Positions 50,318 through 58,280 of a stretch of 64,000 nt of DNA are shown in pieces (positions within the stretch are counted from its first letter, which is position 1; each line of letters begins with the position of its first letter). The stretch lies in NCBI RefSeq assembly GCF_037081675.1, contig NZ_JAZAQL010000003.1, forward strand, positions 567,298 through 631,297, written 5' to 3'. The notes under the pieces are model-generated. The model was not told the origin of the DNA, did not search any database, and worked only from the letters and a program-made list of their open reading frames with translations. A program made the position numbers and the translations under genes. The DNA comes from Halorubellus litoreus (lineage in GTDB: Archaea; Halobacteriota; Halobacteria; Halobacteriales; Natrialbaceae).

Positions 50318-51208
50318 ATGACCGACGTCGGCGGCGAGTCACCCGTGGAGCCAGCGGACGCGTTCGGGGCGCTCGCGAGCGAGCATCGCGTCGCCGTGCT
50401 GCGGGCGTTCGCGGACGCCGAGCGCGACGGCGACCGGACGCTCTCGTTCACCGAGATATACGACGCGCTCGAACTGGACAGCACGTCCCAGCTCTCGTAT
50501 CACCTCGACCACCTGGAGGGCGTGTTCCTGCGGCGCTCCGAGGAGGGGTACGCGCTGAATCGGGCTGGGGAGGACGTGATGCGGGCGGTACTGGCGGGGT
50601 CGTTCACGGAGACGCCGACGTTCGAGCCGCTCTCGCTGTCCGGGGAGTGCCCGGGGTGTCCGGGGACGGCGTTCGAGGCGACGTACGAGGATGGGTTGTT
50701 GACGGTACGGTGCGTCGATTGCGAGATGCGGATCGTGACGTACGACCTGCCGCCGGCGGCGGTCGTCGGGCGGAGCGAGCGACAGGTGCTGGAGGCCTGC
50801 GATAGCCGCGTTCGACACGAGTACGCGGTGGCGGTCGGTGGGACGTGCGCGAAGTGCGGTGGGGTGGCGGCCGTCCGGGTGGAGGAGCGCGAGTCCCGGG
50901 GGCGGACGGATGCCTATGCGGTGGCGCACTGCGAGCGCTGCAACAACAGGGTGTTCGCGCCGGTGGCGGCGCACGTGCTGTTCCATCCGGCTGTGGTCGC
51001 GTTCTACTGGCGTCACGGCGTGGATTCGACGGCGATTCCGTTCTGGGACATCGGTCGGTATCTGGACGCGTGGGACGTCGAGGTGACGGGGTTGGAGTCG
51101 GGGGAGCCGTCGGTGTCGGTGACGGTCAGGTACGCTGGCGAGTCGCTCGCGTTGTCGATGGATGCTGACCTGTCGGTGGCGGTCGTCGCGTCGACTGGCG
51201 CGGAGTAG
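50318..51208 (+). CDS. ArsR-type winged-helix regulator with zinc-binding domain
   Basis: 296 residues. The N-terminal winged helix is AFGALASEHRVAVLRAFADAE...SFTEIYDALELDSTSQLSYHLDHL, typical of ArsR-like haloarchaeal regulators. Two pairs of metal-ligand cysteines follow: CPGCPG with CVDC (residues about 110-140) and CAKCGG with CERCNN (residues about 175-210), so two zinc ribbons are likely. The C terminus is an acidic beta domain. It begins 31 bases after the helicase gene and may share its transcript. Target unknown. Confidence 0.82.
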   Translation: MTDVGGESPVEPADAFGALASEHRVAVLRAFADAERDGDRTLSFTEIYDALELDSTSQLSYHLDHLEGVFLRRSEEGYALNRAGEDVMRAVLAGSFTETPTFEPLSLSGECPGCPGTAFEATYEDGLLTVRCVDCEMRIVTYDLPPAAVVGRSERQVLEACDSRVRHEYAVAVGGTCAKCGGVAAVRVEERESRGRTDAYAVAHCERCNNRVFAPVAAHVLFHPAVVAFYWRHGVDSTAIPFWDIGRYLDAWDVEVTGLESGEPSVSVTVRYAGESLALSMDADLSVAVVASTGAE

Positions 51209-51339
51209 GTGGTGACGTCGCTGACTGCGTCGTGTGTCGTGGCGGCGTCGAATGGCGTGGTCGTGGTGGGTCGGCGGTGTCGTTCGGTTCTCAAGAATGT
51301 TTGAGTTATCAGACCGACAAGTTATCACTTATTCAACAA

Positions 51340-51346
51340 GTTATTT
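51340..51346 (+). promoter_or_regulatory. TATA box of the ABC exporter operon
   Basis: gttattt stands in an A+T-rich stretch (51296-51350) and is 26-32 bases before the micro-ORF ATG at 51372, the expected site of a leaderless start. The true ATPase ATG is 53 bases further on. Confidence 0.5.
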
Positions 51347-51371
51347 CACCGGTCGGTGACCACGTCCCAGT

Positions 51372-51428
51372 ATGGAACGACCACCAGCAAGCCAGGACAA
51401 CCGACCCCGGAGTCGGGGACGACGATGA
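51372..51428 (+). CDS. 18-residue leader micro-ORF before the ABC ATPase
   Basis: It encodes MERPPASQDNRPRSRGRR. The ATG is at leaderless distance from the TATA element, and the TGA overlaps the ATPase ATG at 51425 (ATGA). The peptide is strongly basic, unlike typical acidic haloarchaeal proteins. Confidence 0.42.
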   Translation: MERPPASQDNRPRSRGRR

Positions 51429-52360
51429 CGGCCATCGACGTCCAGAACCTCACCAAGCGCTACGGCGACGACGTCTACGCCGTCGACGACGTCTCCTTCC
51501 AGGTACGAGAGGGCGAGGTGTTCGGGTTCCTCGGGCCGAACGGCGCGGGGAAGTCCACGACCATCGACGTCCTCATGGACTACGTGCGGCCGACCGCCGG
51601 GAGCGCGAGCGTCCTCGGGTACGACGCCCAGGATTCCGCGTCCGAGGTCCACGACCGCGTCGGCATCCTCCCCGACGGCTACAGCCTCTACGACCGCCTC
51701 ACCGGACGCGAGCACGTCGAGTTCGCGAACGACCTCAAGGGAGCCGACGACGATCCCGAGGCGCTCCTCGACCGCGTCGGCATCCTCGACGCCGCCGACC
51801 GCACGGCCGGCGGGTACTCGAAGGGCATGACCCAGCGGCTCGCACTCGCGATGGCGCTCGTCGGCGACCCCGACGTCCTCGTGCTCGACGAACCGTCCAG
51901 CGGCCTCGACCCGGAGGGCATCCGGGACCTCCGAGCCATCGCTCGCGACCACGCCGCCGACGGCGGCACCGTCTTCTTCTCCAGTCACGTCCTCTCGCAG
52001 GTCGAAGCCGTCTGCGACCGCGTCGCCATCCTCGACGACGGCCGGCTCGTCACCGTCGACACCATCGACGGCCTCCGCGACGCCGTCGGGACGGGCGCGA
52101 CGGTCACCGTCACCGTCGACCACCCGCCACGCGACCTGACCGTCGACGACGTCCCGGGACTCGTCGACGTCACAGTCACCGACGACGCCGTCGTCGGGAC
52201 GTGCGTCGAACCGACGGCGAAACTGGCGTTCGTCGACCGCGTCCGCGACGCCGGCTGCACCGTCCTCGACATCGGGATCGACGACCCGTCGCTCGAGGAA
52301 CTCTTCGCCGCGTACACGCACCGCGACGTCGGAGAGACGCGACGCGAGGTGGAAGCATGA
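51425..52360 (+). CDS. ABC transporter ATPase (ABC-2 exporter type)
   Basis: 311 residues. Walker A GPNGAGKST, Q-loop GILPDGYSLYDRLTG, signature YSKGMTQRLALAMAL (the YSKGMxQR form common in exporters), Walker B VLVLDEPSSGLDPEG and switch VFFSSHVLSQVEAVC. The C-terminal 90 residues form the extra domain of CcmA/DrrA-like exporters. The ATG was chosen at MTAIDVQNL. It ends in ATGA leading into two micro-ORFs and then the permease. Confidence 0.92.
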   Translation: MTAIDVQNLTKRYGDDVYAVDDVSFQVREGEVFGFLGPNGAGKSTTIDVLMDYVRPTAGSASVLGYDAQDSASEVHDRVGILPDGYSLYDRLTGREHVEFANDLKGADDDPEALLDRVGILDAADRTAGGYSKGMTQRLALAMALVGDPDVLVLDEPSSGLDPEGIRDLRAIARDHAADGGTVFFSSHVLSQVEAVCDRVAILDDGRLVTVDTIDGLRDAVGTGATVTVTVDHPPRDLTVDDVPGLVDVTVTDDAVVGTCVEPTAKLAFVDRVRDAGCTVLDIGIDDPSLEELFAAYTHRDVGETRREVEA

Positions 52361-52398
52361 ACCAGGTGGCGGGCCGCGGTCGCGAGGTGGAAGCATGA
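52357..52398 (+). CDS. 13-residue micro-ORF 1 between ABC ATPase and permease
   Basis: It encodes MNQVAGRGREVEA. Its start overlaps the ATPase stop and its TGA overlaps the ATG of micro-ORF 2, both as ATGA. Its last residues copy the ATPase C terminus (REVEA). Confidence 0.42.
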   Translation: MNQVAGRGREVEA

Positions 52399-52432
52399 AC
52401 CAGGTGGCGGGCCGCGGTCGCGAGGTGACGGC
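52357..52432. repeat. Two tandem 38-bp repeats at the ABC ATPase/permease junction
   Basis: The unit starts atgaaccaggtggcgggccg and occurs twice with changes only near the end (gtggaagc versus gtgacggc). Like the lut repeat it includes the end of the upstream gene, and its period of 38 keeps each TGA in the frame of the previous ATG. Confidence 0.9.
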
Positions 52433-52436
52433 ATGA
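52395..52436 (+). CDS. 13-residue micro-ORF 2 between ABC ATPase and permease
   Basis: It encodes MNQVAGRGREVTA. Its TGA overlaps the permease ATG at 52433 (ATGA), completing the chain of coupled frames. Confidence 0.42.
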   Translation: MNQVAGRGREVTA

Positions 52437-53269
52437 GCTGGCGCGTCATCGCGCGACGCGAGTACCGCGACGCCGTGCAGTCACGCGTCGTCTGGGCCGT
52501 CGTCGCGCTCGTCGCCGTGATGGTCGCGGTCACGTCCCTCGTGCCCCTCGCCATCCCGCAGTTCGAGGCGAACGTGCTCTCGGGGCTCGGGGCGGCGACC
52601 GAGTTCGCCGCGATGCTCGTTCCGGTGGTCGCGCTCGTCGCGGCGTACCTCGCCATCGCCGGGGAGCGCGAGTCCGGGAGCATCCGCGTGCTCCTCGGCC
52701 TCGAGCCGCGACGCGGCACCGTCGTCCTCGGGAAGTTCCTCGGCCGTGCGGCCGTCGTCGTCGTCGGCCTCACCGCGGGGTTCGCGCTCGCTGCGGTCCC
52801 GACGGCGGTCGCGTACGGCGGCCTCCCCGTCGTCGCGTTCGCTGGTATCGTCGTGCTGACGTGCGCGCTCGGCGTCGCGTTCGTCGGGCTCGCGGTCGGC
52901 GTGTCCGCGGCGGCCGCGACGCGCGGGCGAGCGATGACGCTCGGCATCGGCGCGTACCTCGCGCTCGCACTCCTCTGGGACCTCGTCCCGCAGGGCGCGC
53001 ACCTCGTCGTCGAAGGTGCCGCACCGGCCGGGACCGTCCCCGGGTGGTTCGTCCTCCTGCAGGGCCTGAGTCCGTCCGGAGCCTACAGCGCACTCGTTCA
53101 GGCGGTCGTCCACGCGACCGAACCGTCGTTCCCCGGAATCGCGGGTGCGGTCGCCGGCCCGACCCCGGCGTACCTCCACTGGGCGGTGTTCGTCGTCGTG
53201 CTCGCGCTCTGGACGGCACTCCCGCTCCTCGGTGGGTACGCGACGTTCGCGCGGAGCGACCTCGGATGA
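52433..53269 (+). CDS. ABC-2 type exporter permease
   Basis: 278 residues with six helices. The N terminus SWRVIARREYRDAVQSRVVW is the usual cytoplasmic start of these permeases. GERESGSIRVLLGLEPRRGTVVLGKFLGR is the conserved loop after helix 2 (ExExGTL/SGSI type). It forms an exporter with the preceding ATPase; the substrate is unknown. Confidence 0.9.
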   Translation: MSWRVIARREYRDAVQSRVVWAVVALVAVMVAVTSLVPLAIPQFEANVLSGLGAATEFAAMLVPVVALVAAYLAIAGERESGSIRVLLGLEPRRGTVVLGKFLGRAAVVVVGLTAGFALAAVPTAVAYGGLPVVAFAGIVVLTCALGVAFVGLAVGVSAAAATRGRAMTLGIGAYLALALLWDLVPQGAHLVVEGAAPAGTVPGWFVLLQGLSPSGAYSALVQAVVHATEPSFPGIAGAVAGPTPAYLHWAVFVVVLALWTALPLLGGYATFARSDLG

Positions 53270-53333
53270 CTCGAAGGAATCGAATCTGACCGCTCCGTCG
53301 ACCTGGTGCGAGTAGCGGTCGACGGCGCTCGTT

Positions 53334-53882
53334 TCAGAGGCGATCCCGGAGGAGCGGGACGTAGTCGTCGAGATCGAGCGCGAAGTCGGCCGCGGCGTCG
53401 ATGGGGACCCACGAGTACGTGAACTCGACGCCGGCCTCTTCGCCGGTGCCGGTGACGGTGTGGGTCCACGCGTCGCGTGGTTCGTCGACCGAGACGTGGT
53501 AGAAGTGTCGGACGTAGTACCGGGGCGGGTGGTTCCGGCGCATCCAGACGTCGCTCGCCAGCCGCGTGGGCGCTCCACGAGGGTGGAGGCCACTCTCCTC
53601 GTGGACTTCCCTGAGGAGCGCGCTGTCGAGCCGTTCCGAGCCCTCGACGGTACCCTTCGGTATCTGGAGTCCCTCGTGACCGGGGCCCTCGAAGACGAGG
53701 AGCTCGGAGTCGTTCCGCGTCACGTACGCACAGACCTTCCGCGAGGACGTCGTCGCCTCGGGGTTGACAGTCGGTGTGCTCGCCGGGACCGTCGGTCGCG
53801 GCGTGACCGTGGAGGCGGCCAGCGGTGGGTCGTCGAGCGAGACGGCATCGGTGGACGGGAGCGGATGGTTGCGCTGTGACAT
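53334..53882 (-). CDS. Nudix hydrolase
   Basis: 182 residues. The Nudix box reads GTVEGSERLDSALLREVHEESG with all catalytic positions in place. An N-terminal Ser/Thr/Pro-rich stretch of about 45 residues precedes SSRKVCAYVTRNDSELLVFEG. The ATG at MSQRNHPLP was chosen because the frame further upstream has an Arg/Pro-rich non-coding character. Its substrate is unknown. Confidence 0.8.
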   Translation of the reverse strand: MSQRNHPLPSTDAVSLDDPPLAASTVTPRPTVPASTPTVNPEATTSSRKVCAYVTRNDSELLVFEGPGHEGLQIPKGTVEGSERLDSALLREVHEESGLHPRGAPTRLASDVWMRRNHPPRYYVRHFYHVSVDEPRDAWTHTVTGTGEEAGVEFTYSWVPIDAAADFALDLDDYVPLLRDRL

Positions 53883-54347
53883 GAGGGTGGTTCGTGTAAC
53901 GTCGGCGGTCGCTGGTGGTGTCGGTCCGCGGCGCGTGGTCGGGGCCTCGACTCGACGTCGCGGGTCGTGGTTCCCGACGGCCGGTTCGAGCGCCGCGGTC
54001 CGAGCGGGGGCGTCGTCGACCGGACCGAGGTATGTCACGGGAGACCACGGACTCTTACTTAGTATTGATGCCCATATCACCCATTACTCCTAGTATTCCT
54101 TCCACATACCGTCGAGTAGGGAGCGTATAGAGTGCACGTACGCCTGCCATATGCGTGTGACTCGAAACATGCGTTCAACTGAGCGTGGAATCGGTGTTCA
54201 GTACACTCGCACACACGGCCTCGTCCACCTCTCGTGATACGTGAGGGGAACGGGCCGGGCCCGCCAGCCTGTTGCGGCGACGAGAGCCCGTCCACCTCCG
54301 TGCCGCGACGCCAACAACTATGAACGGCGGGTTCGTGGCCTGCTAGC
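53883..54347. other. 465-bp intergenic region
   Basis: It lies between the divergent Nudix and SDR genes. An A+T-rich block at about 54051-54115 contains two tagtatt copies and several TATA-like strings. A TATA-like aactatga (54315-54322) fits a leaderless SDR start. Short frames such as one from 54169 have no support. No RNA gene is recognised. Confidence 0.55.
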
Positions 54348-55133
54348 ATGGACTTCGGACTGGACGACAGGACCGCCCTCGTCACGGGTGGTGCGGGTCG
54401 ACTCGGGAGCGAAGACTGCAAGCACCTCGCCCGAGAGGGCGCGGACGTCGTCGTGCTGGACGTCGACCGCGACGGCGCGGAGCGCGTCGTCGAGGAGATC
54501 GCGGACGACCCCGAGGCGTCCGGCGAGGGGATGGCGGTCGAATGCGACCTCACGGACCGCGAGGACGTCGCCGCGACCATCGAGGCGGTCGAGGAGGAGA
54601 CCGGCGGTATCGACGTCCTCGTGAACAACGCGGGGTTCGTGGACGCGGTCGCGAAGCTCGAGGACTTCGACGACGCGCTCTGGGACCGCGACGTCGAACT
54701 GAACCTCACCGGTGCGTACAACGTCACCAAGGCGGTGTATCCGGGGATGAAGGAGCGCGGGTGGGGACGTATCGTGACGATGGCGAGCATCGCGGGGTGG
54801 CGCGGGAGCTTCGCGCAGATCTCGTACTCGACGACGAAGTCGGGCCTCATCGGGTTCGGGAAGACGCTGGCGTTGGAGGGCGCGAAGTACGGCGTGACGT
54901 CGAACGTGCTGACGCCGAACATCGTCATCGAGGACCTCGCGGAGATGGAACCCGAGCAACTGGAGGCGTTCAACCCGCAGTTCGAGCGCATCCGGCAGGC
55001 GACGCCGATGAAGGAGCTCGGTCGCGAGGACGACGTCGCGCCGCTCGTGTGCTACCTGGCGAGCGAGCAGGCGCGGTACGTGACCGGGCAGGTCATCGGC
55101 GTCACCGGTGGTGCGGACCTCTTCTCGTACTGA
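54348..55133 (+). CDS. Short-chain dehydrogenase/reductase
   Basis: 261 residues. The cofactor motif is TGGAGRLGSE near residue 14, NNAG appears as VNNAGFVD, the catalytic Ser lies in TMASIAG and the catalytic Tyr/Lys in YSTTKSG. VVVLDVDRDGAERV suggests NAD(H) preference. It resembles 3-hydroxybutyrate dehydrogenase or 3-oxoacyl-ACP reductase-like members, but the substrate cannot be fixed. Leaderless start inferred from the TATA-like element 26-33 bases upstream. Confidence 0.92.
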   Translation: MDFGLDDRTALVTGGAGRLGSEDCKHLAREGADVVVLDVDRDGAERVVEEIADDPEASGEGMAVECDLTDREDVAATIEAVEEETGGIDVLVNNAGFVDAVAKLEDFDDALWDRDVELNLTGAYNVTKAVYPGMKERGWGRIVTMASIAGWRGSFAQISYSTTKSGLIGFGKTLALEGAKYGVTSNVLTPNIVIEDLAEMEPEQLEAFNPQFERIRQATPMKELGREDDVAPLVCYLASEQARYVTGQVIGVTGGADLFSY

Positions 55134-55311
55134 ACGCGACTCGGGGCTGTCCCGGCACGTGCGTCGGCAAGCACTGCCGGTTACTCCGGACACGGTGGGG
55201 TCGAACGTCGTCGCGTTGGTGGACGAAACCGTATCCTGAGTGGCTTTCGAGCAAGATTACAGCGGACGTCGTGGTGTGGAGAACTCGATTGGGCGGGGCT
55301 CGGGACCGCGG

Positions 55312-57021
55312 TCACTCCCGGCGCGCGACCGCGAGCGCGACGGCCAGGACCGCGAACCCGGCGAGCGCCGGTCCGAACCCGGGAATCGAATCCACGACCG
55401 AACCCTGCTCCGTCGTGGAGCCGGCGTCGCCCGATGCGGTCGACGTCGCGGTCGGCGCGCGCGTCGTGGACGTCGAGGACTCCGTCGTCGTCTCCGCCCC
55501 CATGGATGACGAACCGTCGGTCGTGGTCGACGTCGTCGTATCCGCCGGACGCGTGTCGTCGGTGGGGTACGGGTCCGCAGCGTCGTCGAACCCGTCGTCG
55601 TCGGTGTCCGCGTCGAACGGGTTCGTCCGCACCTCGTCGCCGTTCGGCACGCCGTCGTCGTCGGAATCCATCGAGTCGTTCAGGACGAACGCGTCCGGGT
55701 CCGACGGAACCGATGGCGTCTCACCGCCGGCGACGTACCGGTCGAGCCACTCGCGCATCGACTCGTCGTTCGTCGTCGCGACCACCGCCGCCGAGAAGTT
55801 CTCGTACGTCTCCAGGTCGCCGTACGGGTCGTCGTCGCTGAACCGGTACGCGAGGACGTCCTCGAGCGAGCGGACGCCGCCGGTGCGCGCGGCGATCTCG
55901 GCGTCGAGCGCGGCGAGGACGAGCGCGCCCTTCTCGTAGGGGACGAGTTCGTCGCGCCACGTCGACGCGTCCGCGAGCGTCGCGTCCCGGAACGCCTCGC
56001 GCTCGACGGTCACCGCGTCGCGGAACTCGCTCCAGGACCCGGCCCCGGTGTTCGTCGCGAGCACGTGCCCGTAGTACTCCGCGGTCGCCTCCGTCAACCA
56101 GCGCGAGGACCCGGCCCCGAACGACCCCATCCGCGTGTGAACGAACTCGTGAGCGGGCGTGTTCTCGACGCCGGCGACCGACGAGTACTCGTCCTGCACC
56201 CAGAAGCTGTAGCGCGTCGACGTCCCGAGCGCGACGTCGTCGCTGACGCTAGCCGTCGGGAGCACGAACAGCCCGCTCGCGTCGTACTCGAACCCGGCGT
56301 CGAGTTCGCGGAGTCCAACCCTGTACAGCGCGGCGTACGCGTCCGCGGTCGCTTCGGGGCGTGCGGTCGGCGCGACCACCACGGTGAGGTTCACGTCGCC
56401 GACCGTCCGCGACGTCGTCGAGTCCGCGCCGTCGAGCGCGTACGAGCCGCTCGCGTGACCGGTGCCGGCGGTTCGGCGTTCGGTCTCGAACGTCGGCGCG
56501 GTGCCGCGATACCGCCAGGAGACGTACGGGTTCGGGAGGGAGACGAACGCCCAGTCGTCGCCCTCGACGCCGAGTACGGTCCGCGAGTACGTCTCGGCGA
56601 CGTCGTACGTGAACGAGAGCGTCGGTGCGGCCGTGCGTTCGTCCCACGCGAACGACCCGTCGGATCGACGGTCGAACCCGGTCGCGGCGGCGAGGGACAC
56701 CGCGTCACGCTGGAGGCGGGTGGACTCCACGGTAAAAGAGACGACGTTCTCGGGGAGGTCGTACGCGACGTCGACGCGGACGGACCCGGCTCTGTCGGGC
56801 GTCCGGTTCACCGTGATGCGTTCGACGATAACCGGGTCGTCGCTGGCGTTGCCCGCGGCCGCGAGCGAGTCACCGCGGTCGCTCGCGGCGTCGACGCGAG
56901 ACAGCGAATCGGCGGTCGCCGTCGTGACCCCGGAGGCTGGTGTCGACGCGGCCCCACCGGTGGCGCTCGCGGCCGGGAGGACGACGAGGAGGGCAGCGAG
57001 GAGGACGAGGATGCTTCGCAC
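55312..57021 (-). CDS. Surface-anchored gluzincin-type metallopeptidase with PGF-CTERM
   Basis: 569 residues. A signal peptide (residues 1-20) is followed by a beta-rich region, then the zinc motif HEFVH (His291-His295) with WLTEATAEYYG about 15 residues later, as in M1/M61-like gluzincins. Residues about 455-510 hold an Asp-rich calcium-binding thrombospondin type 3-like repeat (DSDDDGVPNGDE, DTDDDGFDDAAD). A Thr/Ser-rich stalk leads to the C-terminal PGFGPALAGFAVLAVALAVARRE-type PGF-CTERM signal, which archaeosortase A processes for lipid anchoring at the cell surface. The GTG start has a TATA-like gttaact upstream. Confidence 0.88.
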   Translation of the reverse strand: MRSILVLLAALLVVLPAASATGGAASTPASGVTTATADSLSRVDAASDRGDSLAAAGNASDDPVIVERITVNRTPDRAGSVRVDVAYDLPENVVSFTVESTRLQRDAVSLAAATGFDRRSDGSFAWDERTAAPTLSFTYDVAETYSRTVLGVEGDDWAFVSLPNPYVSWRYRGTAPTFETERRTAGTGHASGSYALDGADSTTSRTVGDVNLTVVVAPTARPEATADAYAALYRVGLRELDAGFEYDASGLFVLPTASVSDDVALGTSTRYSFWVQDEYSSVAGVENTPAHEFVHTRMGSFGAGSSRWLTEATAEYYGHVLATNTGAGSWSEFRDAVTVEREAFRDATLADASTWRDELVPYEKGALVLAALDAEIAARTGGVRSLEDVLAYRFSDDDPYGDLETYENFSAAVVATTNDESMREWLDRYVAGGETPSVPSDPDAFVLNDSMDSDDDGVPNGDEVRTNPFDADTDDDGFDDAADPYPTDDTRPADTTTSTTTDGSSSMGAETTTESSTSTTRAPTATSTASGDAGSTTEQGSVVDSIPGFGPALAGFAVLAVALAVARRE

Positions 57022-57096
57022 GGACGAGGCTAGCTCGGCGGGCGAGTTAACGATGCTGGCTGGTGTTCCGCGAGGCGTTCCGGCAGGAACGCGGTC

Positions 57097-58149
57097 TCAG
57101 AGTTCGTCGACGAGCGCGCGGAGGTTCGCGACGCGTTCGTGGGTCGGCGGATGCGACCGCGTCTCGACGGTGAACGTGTCCTCGTCCGTGCTGGCGTCGG
57201 TGTCGTCGAGGCCGTAGGGAAGGAAGCAGAGGCCGTCGACGCCCGTGTAGTGCGTTCGAGCGTCCGTGTCGGGGAGTTCGAACCCGCGGTCGCTGAGCTT
57301 CTCGAGCGCGGTGACGAGCGCGCTCGGATCGCCGACGAGGACGGCGCCGGCGCGGTCCGCGACGAACTCGCGGCTCTCTGAGAGCCGCCGGGAGAGCAGG
57401 ACGACCGGTGCGGTGAGGACGCCGAGGATGATGCCGCCGCCGAGGACGCTGATGGCGACGAGCGTGACGAATCCGACGACGGAGGACACCGAGAAGAGCG
57501 CGCCGGGGAGCGAGGGGGACGCGAGCAGGTAGAGGACGAACGTGAGGACGAACCAGACGAGGAGGTTCGCGCCGCCGTCGACGTTCAGTATCTTGCGGTC
57601 GTCGCTGACGAGCGCGGGAAGGAAGCTCGCGAGCGTCATGACGGTCGCGTCGCGGTTCTTGACGTGCGCGAGTTCGTGGGCGAGGACTGCGTCGAGTTCG
57701 TCGTCCGAGAGCGCGTCTCGGAGGCCTTCGGAGACGACGACGGTGGCGTTCGTGACGCCGCCGACGGCGAAACTGTTCGGGACGTCTCTGTCGACGACCG
57801 CGAGGTCGGGCGGTTGCATGTCAGCTTGCTTGCAGAGGCGCACGAATCGCGCGTGGAGGTCCGGGTGGGTGTCGCGCGTCGCGTCGCCGGCCGGGACGTC
57901 GGCGAGGAGTTCCTGGCGCGTGAATCGGAGTTGCGCCCACACGAAGAGTGCGAGGACGGGGAGGAAGACGACGAGCCATCGGGCGACGGGTGCGGCGGTC
58001 GTGCCGACCACGGCGGCGATGGGGGCGTGGACGAACGTCAGCCAGGGGTACGCGAGGAGTGCGAACACGCCGACGACGACGGCGTCGATGGCGAGTATCA
58101 GGGCGAGCGTGAGGAGGATGTCCCGCATGAGGTTCCTGTCGCGTTCCAT
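57097..58149 (-). CDS. htpX: HtpX-like M48-family membrane metalloprotease
   Basis: 350 residues. Two N-terminal membrane helices precede the catalytic domain with zinc motif LAHELAHVKNRD (near residue 157) and a later Glu in SREFVADRAGA. Two more helices lie between. It probably degrades damaged membrane proteins on the cytoplasmic side. The ATG at MERDRNL was chosen because it follows a TATA-like ccttttgg by about 27 bases. It is divergent from the DUF4129 gene. Confidence 0.92.
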   Translation of the reverse strand: MERDRNLMRDILLTLALILAIDAVVVGVFALLAYPWLTFVHAPIAAVVGTTAAPVARWLVVFLPVLALFVWAQLRFTRQELLADVPAGDATRDTHPDLHARFVRLCKQADMQPPDLAVVDRDVPNSFAVGGVTNATVVVSEGLRDALSDDELDAVLAHELAHVKNRDATVMTLASFLPALVSDDRKILNVDGGANLLVWFVLTFVLYLLASPSLPGALFSVSSVVGFVTLVAISVLGGGIILGVLTAPVVLLSRRLSESREFVADRAGAVLVGDPSALVTALEKLSDRGFELPDTDARTHYTGVDGLCFLPYGLDDTDASTDEDTFTVETRSHPPTHERVANLRALVDEL

Positions 58150-58246
58150 GCCGTACGTCGTGGAAATGAAGTTGCGCACCAAAAGGGTTTCCGTCCTGAC
58201 ACGCCATCCGGCCGTGCTTTCGTTCCCTCCGAACACGTATCAAAGG

Positions 58247-58256
58247 TAATATATTT
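58247..58256 (+). promoter_or_regulatory. TATA box of the DUF4129/DUF58 operon
   Basis: aatatattta is a strong TATA element 25-34 bases before the GTG at 58281. Confidence 0.7.
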
Positions 58257-58280
58257 AACCGTTCGTGTGTAGGCCAAGAT

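Noticed and set aside
54320..54346. Eight-codon frame just before the SDR gene as another leader micro-ORF
   Set aside because: Its stop does not overlap the SDR ATG (one base lies between), and its ATG sits inside the best TATA-like element for the SDR start.
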